NCBI RefSeq assembly: GCF_954871325.1
Contig: NC_088775.1
Coordinates: 70,967,561-71,031,560, forward strand
From: Gordionus sp. m RMFG-2023
Lineage: Eukaryota > Nematomorpha > Gordioida > Chordodea > Parachordodidae
Direction of reading: 5' to 3'
Length of the DNA: 64,000 nt
Shown here: positions 58,090 through 64,000 of the stretch, one piece after another
Layout: each line of letters starts with the position of its first letter
Numbering within the stretch: position 1 is the first letter of the stretch
The notes under the pieces: model-generated
What the model saw: only the letters and a program-made list of their open reading frames with translations
What the model was told of the DNA's origin: nothing
Databases searched by the model: none
Translations under genes and position numbers: made by a program

Positions 58090-60845
58090 ATTAATTTATC
58101 ATCATCTTCATGTCTTCTCCACAAATCTGTCCCTCATGTCAAAAATTTATACATATTAGAAAAGATGAATGCTTACATGTTCATGGACCTCCTTCACTCA
58201 GATCTCCACACTCTGGCTCTGTTCCTCTGTCTCTTATCAATCTTTCGATTATCCCTCCAGTAAATTCTGTCAACCTCTCCACAATTCAAATTTTATTTCT
58301 CAGATTTTTTTTCTTGACCACCCCAAACCAAATATTATTTCAAGGATCCCCAAAGGTGCTAGATTGCCTGTTACGAAATCTTTTGCTGAATGTCTATCCT
58401 CTTTAATGATAAACTTTAGCAATGAGCATGAATGGCTAAAATTCCTATTCTATGGATATAATACCTTCAGAGTGCCTGACAAAAATCACATAAATCCCTT
58501 ACCCAGCAAATCAAGGATGCTGCTTTGATTAAGACTCCTCATCTTCATGAATACAAAATGTCACAGCCTATCTTAAATAAAAGAAAACACTCACCAATTG
58601 AGATGAAGGCCAATCTGATTAAAATGAATAATTTTCCATGGAGAGCGCCAGCAACGCAGTATTTCGGTTTCAAATCGGTTATCGGTCAAATCACGATATT
58701 TTTAAAATATTTTTTGAGATAATGATTTGCACGTATTTATAGATAAATTAACCAAAAATAAACATTTTCCAAATAATATTACTACCAAATTTGGTCGATC
58801 GAATATTTAGTAAGAAGTCGGTTTTGAGCTCGGCATTCGGTCAAATCATAATATTTTCAAAATATTTTTTAGGATAATGTTTAACACCTAAATATACACG
58901 TATAAACCAAAAATGAAGAGATTTTGATCAATAACGCCAGCAATATGTTCCTTACAAACTTTCGTCAAAGAAACCTCTATTTTTTAATTTTTTTTTTAGG
59001 TTTTTCACATGTATTTACACCCAAATACAAAAAAAGCGTTATCCAATATTTATTCTGGTTTCCTAAGAATATATTTTCATATTTATGCATTTAACGCTCT
59101 CTTATGGATATAAATTTGTTAAATTTTGTAATTGAAAAATAAAATTTAAGTTGTAATAAGCTAGTAAATATATTTTTTTTCCAATAATATTAAGTAAAAA
59201 TAGAATTTTAAATTATTTGATATTTAATATCAATTTTTTACTTAATTAAAAATTGACTTATGTAAAATAAATAAAATGTTTTTGAAAATTTTTTTTTAAA
59301 AGATATTATATAATCAAAATATGATTGATTATGATTAATTGCTTTTTAGCAAGGCATTTTAGCAACCCAGTTTTGCAACGCAGTATTTAGTCATACCCAA
59401 AATAGACTTCTCTAATGCTTTTACACTCTCCCGGAAATCCTTCCTCTAGTACTCTTTTTCCCAGTTACACCAAGTTCTTTCATTCTTGTTATCAACAGCC
59501 TTCCACCATACAATTTGATACCTTTAAAATTCATTCCATTGAGGGTATTCAACAGGGAGATCCGGTTCCAATGATGAAATCAATAAAGCTGTGAATATTA
59601 TCAAGGAGGCTGGGTCTTCTATCGGACTCTCTATCAATCCTGAGAAATCTGTTATCCCAATCAATTTTATCGAACCTAATTCAATCAAATTCAAACTAAC
59701 TACCCTTGATGGACTTTATCATTTAGGTTCCCCTGTTGGTGGTAACTCTGGTATATCTTCCTTCCTTCAGTCCACACTTGAAACACTTTTTGAGTTGGCT
59801 GATTTATTTTCCCTACTCCCCTCCGTTTATGAAAATGGGATTAAAGCCCTTATCGAAAATATTCTAAACCTTAAATTATATGAAATTGCATGGACACAAG
59901 CCTATTTACTCACCAAGATGGGAAGTCTTGATATCAGATCTCCATCCGATCTCTTAACAGCCTTCATATACAGTTGTCTTTTTACAAAAAATATATATAT
60001 TCTCTTTCGTTAAAATATGACTCTTCTTATAATGATGCAATCATTAATCAAAGGCACGAATTATTGCTGATCACCCTCTTCCTGAATTGAATAAGCAGAA
60101 GGACTGGGATGCCTATTATTTCATTCTGCGTTGAATCACTCATTTCCAGAATGCAATTATCTGACCGTCCTTTATTCTTCTCACTGCTTAATGGTTCAGG
60201 TCATGAGTTCCTTGAAGCTATTCCTTCTGTTAATTTGCAATTACAACTGAATCAAAACGAGCTCACTCACGCGATTGGCATTAGGTTAAATTGTATAATT
60301 ACCCAACCCCACACATGTTGAGGTTGCACATCTGTCGTTTTGGGTAATGGTAGACATAGTCCTTACTGTCCTTCGTGTAAAAGTCGTACTGTTAGACATA
60401 GTAAATGCAATTCAATTATCCTTAGAGCTTTGAGATCTGCTCAAATCCCCTCTATTCTTGAACCTTCCGGTCTTTCCAGATCTGATGGAAAGCGGCCTGA
60501 CGGAATTTCTCAAATTCCTTGGAAGCGTGGTAAATTCTTGATCTGGGATTACTCGTGTATTGATCCACTTGCACCATCCAACCAGACCTTTAATATTATT
60601 GAGAAAAAGGAGTCACTTAAAATAGCGAAATATTCTGAAATTTATCAAGAATACATTTTCATTCCCATCATTTCCATTACCCTTACAACTTTTTGGATGC
60701 CTTTTCTTTTTTCAAGGAACTTGACTCTCACATTCGCCAACTTACGGGTGAACCTCGTGAAGGTTTCTTCTTAAGACAATGACTCGCTATAGCGATACAC
60801 AAGGCAAAATACATTAGCTTCATAGCATCTTTATTGAATTTATAA
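58090..60845 (+). mobile_element. RLE-type LINE, copy 4, most complete endonuclease, broken
   Basis: N-terminal zinc finger ICPSCQKFIHIRKDECLHVH at 58125-58190. Reverse transcriptase part with KIDFSNAF near 59400, then the thumb-like block NPEKSVIPINFIEPNS and LYHLGSPVGG at 59630-59750. C-terminal: YCPSCKSRTVRHSKCNSII (CCHC cluster) at 60363-60420, ILRALRSAQIPSILEPSGLS, GKRPDGISQIPW and FLIWDYSCID at 60490-60565. R/K-PD followed by a strand with D is the restriction-like endonuclease layout known from R2-type LINEs. About 500 bp of the RT N-terminal part is replaced by unrelated sequence (58650-59387), and frames shift several times. Confidence 0.8.
58650..59387. other. Foreign segment inside LINE copy 4, flanked by a 14-bp direct repeat
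   Basis: GCAACGCAGTATTT occurs at 58650-58663 and again at 59374-59387. Between them is AT-rich sequence with a diverged ~180-bp tandem duplication (CGGTCAAATCACGATATTTT / CGGTCAAATCATAATATTTT). No coding capacity. It looks like an insertion with target duplication, but LINE sequence is also missing at the site, so a replacement event is possible. Confidence 0.5.
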
Positions 60846-61672
60846 TTTATCTTTACAATATAAATATTATTTTTACCCTTTTGCGTCAAAAAATTTTAAT
60901 TATCTTAAAAAATCACGAATATGACAATTGTCACACTAAAATATTGTCCATAAAAAGATCATATAAAATAACATAAAAAAGTTCAACATAAATATTTAAA
61001 AAAGAACTATTTAGAAAAAATTACCTCTTTTAATATACTCAAAATTTTACAAAAATGATATAAAAAACTATAAAAGATCACAAATAATTCATCAAAATAG
61101 ATTTATTTACAAACAAGATTTAAAATTCGTATCAAATCAAAATATCTTCAAAATTCTTTTTGAACTTCATAAAATATATTTTACTTAAAATTTTGGGCGT
61201 GAATTGTAACAAAAAGAATATTACAATAGCAGTAAATCATTTTTTTTATTAAAAAAACATCAAATAAATAAATCCATTTTCATAATATAAAATAAATTAT
61301 TTTGTTTAAAAAAAATTTTAGGCAAATAAAATTAAAAAAAATATATTTGAAAGAACTTGGCATGGCACTCGAATTCTAGATTTTTAAGATATTCTTTTAA
61401 AATATTTAATAATTAAATTTTGGCTCAAAAAGCCAACTCCTTAGCCAGCTTGAGCCAACTCTTGAGCCAACTCTTGAGCCGAATTGAATCAACTCCTGAG
61501 TCGGTTTGAGCCTAAGCCAATTTTTCGGGTCTGACCTAACTCGGCTTTTTAACAACACTAAATTTAAACATTATTTGATTGACATTGGATATTATATAAA
61601 TTATATATATAATGTATACACAACTACAACAGTAAACACACACAAGAGATATTTAAAAATATTTAATACATC

Positions 61673-62753
61673 CAGTGGCGTAGACAAGGGGGGGGGGTTT
61701 GGGGTTAAACCCTTCCCCCCCCCCCCCAAAAAAAAAAAATTTTTTTTTTTAATTTACAAATTTTTTTTTTAAAATTATTTAAAAAAATTTTTTCTTCATG
61801 CGAATAATTATATTTAAAAAAACGGTTCTGGTCCGAATTTATTTAAATATAGAAATTCATTTTTCTAATTACTCAAAATAAAAGATATATGTTATATGGG
61901 GTTTAGTTTTTATAAATAAAATCAAAGATTTTTATTTTACATTGAAAATTTAACATAAAATTGATATATTTAGATATATTTAAAAATATTTACATGGCCA
62001 GACCCAACCCGGCCCGAATTTTCTTTAAAAATATTAGGCCCGAACAGCCCGAACCCGATTTTCCTACTTTTGCAGATCTCTAATAAGAATTTTTTATGTT
62101 TCATTAATATACTCATTTGTATTAATTATAATTCTTAAATTAGATTTTTTTAAAATACCGTACAAGAATTACTCATATTTTATTTTATTGTAATTTTAAT
62201 TTTTTTTAAATATAGTTATTTAGATTAAATTTTTATTATAATTGGTATAAAATTTCTACATTTTGAAATTTATTATATTGTATATTATCATTAAAATAAA
62301 TTCATAGTTAAATAAAGAGGTGTTATTTATACTAAAGTATTTTATAAGTAAAATCTATAATGAAATTTTTTGCAAAATTTTGTTATATGCAAAAATTTAA
62401 TTAAAATAAATATTTTTAACATAGAATAAGATATATTGAGTGATCATAAAAAATGTGAGGTTTGAGGGGCGATTTTATTCTTCTTTCTATACCGAATGGA
62501 TTGAATTAATTTATAATTGACTAAACATTGATAAAATTTTCAGAATAATGCCTTCAGTCGCGTATAAATCATAAATTTAGCCAAAATTTTGTTGGTAATA
62601 TTTTTTTCATTTATGGTGGCTCTTCTATAGTGATTAGACACTAATAAAGCACAAAAGATTGTCAAATTTTTAAAATGCGGTTTAAGGGCGAAGCCTCCTT
62701 TTTAAAAATTTAACCCCCCCCCCCCCCATTTATCAATCTTGGCTACGCCACTG
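61673..62753. mobile_element. 1.1-kb non-autonomous hAT element
   Basis: CAGTGGCGTAGACAAGGGGG ... CTTGGCTACGCCACTG; flanks AATACATC (61665-61672) and AATACATT (62754-62761), 7/8. C/G homopolymer runs just inside both ends. Terminal sequence matches the autonomous-type relic at 42333-45795, its likely parent family. A GC-clustered MITE (61805-62095) is nested in it. Confidence 0.85.
61805..62095. mobile_element. Second GC-clustered MITE family, copy 3
   Basis: Shared core near 61860-61950 (TACTCAAAATAAAAGATATA, TATGTTATATGGGG), GGCCCGAATTTTC clusters, and end CTTTTGCAGATCTCTAATA. Confidence 0.55.
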
Positions 62754-62761
62754 AATACATT

Positions 62762-63470
62762 TATATATTATCGAAACTCATTATATTTATTCTTCATCTA
62801 ATTTGAATCTTTGGCAGATTTATTTGCTTTTCACCAATTAGCGCATCTATGTTCTTAAGCCGATTTCTTTTTGAATATACTGGAAAGAATTTTTAAGATA
62901 TTTTATTCTCATTTAAAGCTGCCCAATAGACAGAATACATGATGCTTTCTTGAAAAATTATAAATTGGTTTATTTTTAGTCCTAGTTTTGGATTTTTAAA
63001 AAGTAAATTTTCGATTAAAAGTGGAATTTCTGAATCAACCGATATCTGCATATATTTGCCTACATGTAACCTTTAAACGAAATTTTTTTTGGGAAGGATT
63101 AGAACGTTTTGCCTACAATTTTTCTGAAGGGGTAAGGGGGTAGGGTAAAGTATATAAAAATTAAAAAAGCTGATAAAAAATTTATATTTAATATTTATTA
63201 CCCATTTATGCACAAAAAAATGTTTGAAATTTGCGAATATATTTTATTCATATACTAAATATTGATTCTAATAAATTTATGATTTCTATTTTCTAATTAT
63301 CAAATATTTTCAAAGGCGATTTTTTTTTCAAAATTAAAACTTTTATTTATTAATCCGAGCTTTCTCTGCTCATTTTGTACCAATTCAAATTATAAGCATT
63401 ATTGAATATGAGCACTACCGAGATTGAAAGTTCTATAACATAACATAAAATAAAACAAAATATTTATTAT
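62762..63470. other. Presumed 5' flank of SNRNP27, no element recognised
   Basis: AT-rich; a GGGGTAAGGGGGTAGGG run near 63130 is unexplained. The promoter is expected here but cannot be defined. Confidence 0.35.
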
Positions 63471-63796
63471 ATGATAGACAACAATGATGAAAATTCTCCA
63501 GTAGTAGACAAAGAGGAATCTCAGTATAAGCATTTATAAATTATTTAAACTTGTATATAATTAAGACCAGAACAGAATCATAGAAGTCGCAGTAGATCTC
63601 CACACAAAAGGAGCCGATCTGAAAGAAGCAGATCTAACTCTTCTAGTGAATCTCCGCTTAGGCGAAAGAGTATATAAATGATTTGATTAAAATTCTATTA
63701 AATTTATCAGGTCTAGAAGGTGATTATATAGAACTTATTGTTGAAGCTTCTGATGTATTGGACACAATGGGGTTTGGAGAGTTTATCACTACTAAA
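63471..63796 (+). CDS. SNRNP27: SNRNP27-like U4/U6.U5 tri-snRNP 27 kDa protein, first three exons, partial
   Basis: SNRNP27 is an RS-domain component of the U4/U6.U5 tri-snRNP in the nucleus. Exons: 63471-63523 (MIDNNDENSPVVDKEES), 63566-63669 (RS-rich: NHRSRSRSPHKRSRSERSRS, ending SPLRRK) and 63711-63796 (SLEGDYIELIVEASDVLDTM, then GFGEFITTK). Phases match (CA|A, A|GT), introns are 42 and 41 nt, and all are GT-AG. The third exon aligns with the family core [26 protein letters not shown] in order and spacing: LEG, then the MGFxxF...TK block. The RS part is shorter than in vertebrates. The remaining GKKVDGS... C-terminal exon(s) should lie just past the window. Confidence 0.8.
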
Positions 63797-64000
63797 GTAG
63801 GCTATATTCCTAAAATAAATTACCTTATTATTTATTAAATTAAATTAATTATTTATGGAAATATTTTAATTTTTATTCATTTTAGTTTTGAATTTTTAGC
63901 ATAAAATAATAATGCAAAAATAAAGAACTAATTTTTAAATATAATATTAATAAATTCTTTCAGTTTTTCAACCCTTTACAATATTAAGTGGGAAAAGACT
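63797..64000. other. SNRNP27 intron 3, continues beyond the window
   Basis: Begins with donor GTAGGC. A TTCTTTCAG acceptor-like site at 63955-63963 and TTAAG near 63990 are seen, but neither gives the expected GKK start in phase, so the next exon is not called. Confidence 0.4.

Larger units (their letters stand above)
56633..61560. mobile_element. 4.9-kb hAT-type element with long inverted repeats enclosing a LINE
   Basis: Termini TAGTGTTAGGCAAGCCGA and (inverted) TAGTGTTGTTAAAAAGCCGA; flanks CATTTAAA (56625-56632) and AATTTAAA (61561-61568), 7/8. Long arms: 56640-57290 and 60960-61555. For example, ATGAAAATGGATTTATTTAT near 56955 recurs inverted near 61275, and AGTATATTAAAAGAGGT near 57250 recurs inverted near 61035. 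The left terminal 190 bp is partly duplicated (second start near 56825). The interior is an RLE-LINE (58090-60845); no transposase. Confidence 0.8.

Overview
The window looks like nuclear DNA of a very AT-rich invertebrate animal. There are two recognisable host genes with GT-AG introns, most of the rest is nested transposable elements, and no bacterial features are seen. Introns free of transposons are tiny (41-56 nt for the shortest). The lineage cannot be fixed from sequence alone; a parasitic lineage with an AT-rich genome would fit, but that is inference.

The main host gene is a SEC16-like ER-exit-site scaffold gene on the minus strand. It starts at an ATG at 26425 and is followed through 15 exons to 3750, giving 975 codons that stay open across 14 GT-AG junctions. 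The first ~640 residues are low-complexity Y/R/D/N-rich sequence. Exons 10-15 carry the conserved Sec16 central domain (FPGPL, FRELLLCG, SHWGHAL and DPILTFYQTIAG blocks). The C-terminal part lies beyond the window or is lost. At the right edge (63471 onward, plus strand) are the first three exons of a SNRNP27-like gene, encoding an RS-rich U4/U6.U5 tri-snRNP protein.

Mobile DNA, left to right. A broken Ty3/gypsy-type LTR element (1 to ~3425). An RTE-clade LINE with a tRNA-like 5' head in SEC16 intron 12. Helitron remnants, a 3.1-kb hAT-type foldback and short hAT-like elements in intron 7. A TIR element in intron 5. A restriction-like-endonuclease (RLE) LINE in intron 3. From 27 to 62 kb there is a dense hAT landscape. 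It includes transposase-bearing relics (27.1-31.9, 42.3-45.8 and 48.0-55.4 kb), non-autonomous and foldback elements (27.5-30.7, 34.7-39.2, 40.0-40.4, 55.5-56.0, 56.6-61.6 and 61.7-62.8 kb), and LINEs nested inside them. Many hAT boundaries are fixed by 8-bp target-site duplications (TSDs) that I could read directly.

Most striking: (1) SEC16 exons survive intact while the introns absorbed several kilobases of transposons. (2) One terminal motif, TAGTGTTGTTAAA, with 8-bp TSDs unites elements from 223 bp to 4.9 kb. (3) Three of the four RLE-LINE copies sit inside hAT-type inverted-repeat elements. (4) A GC-rich, coding-looking hairpin island at 27.5-28.0 kb has composition unlike its surroundings.
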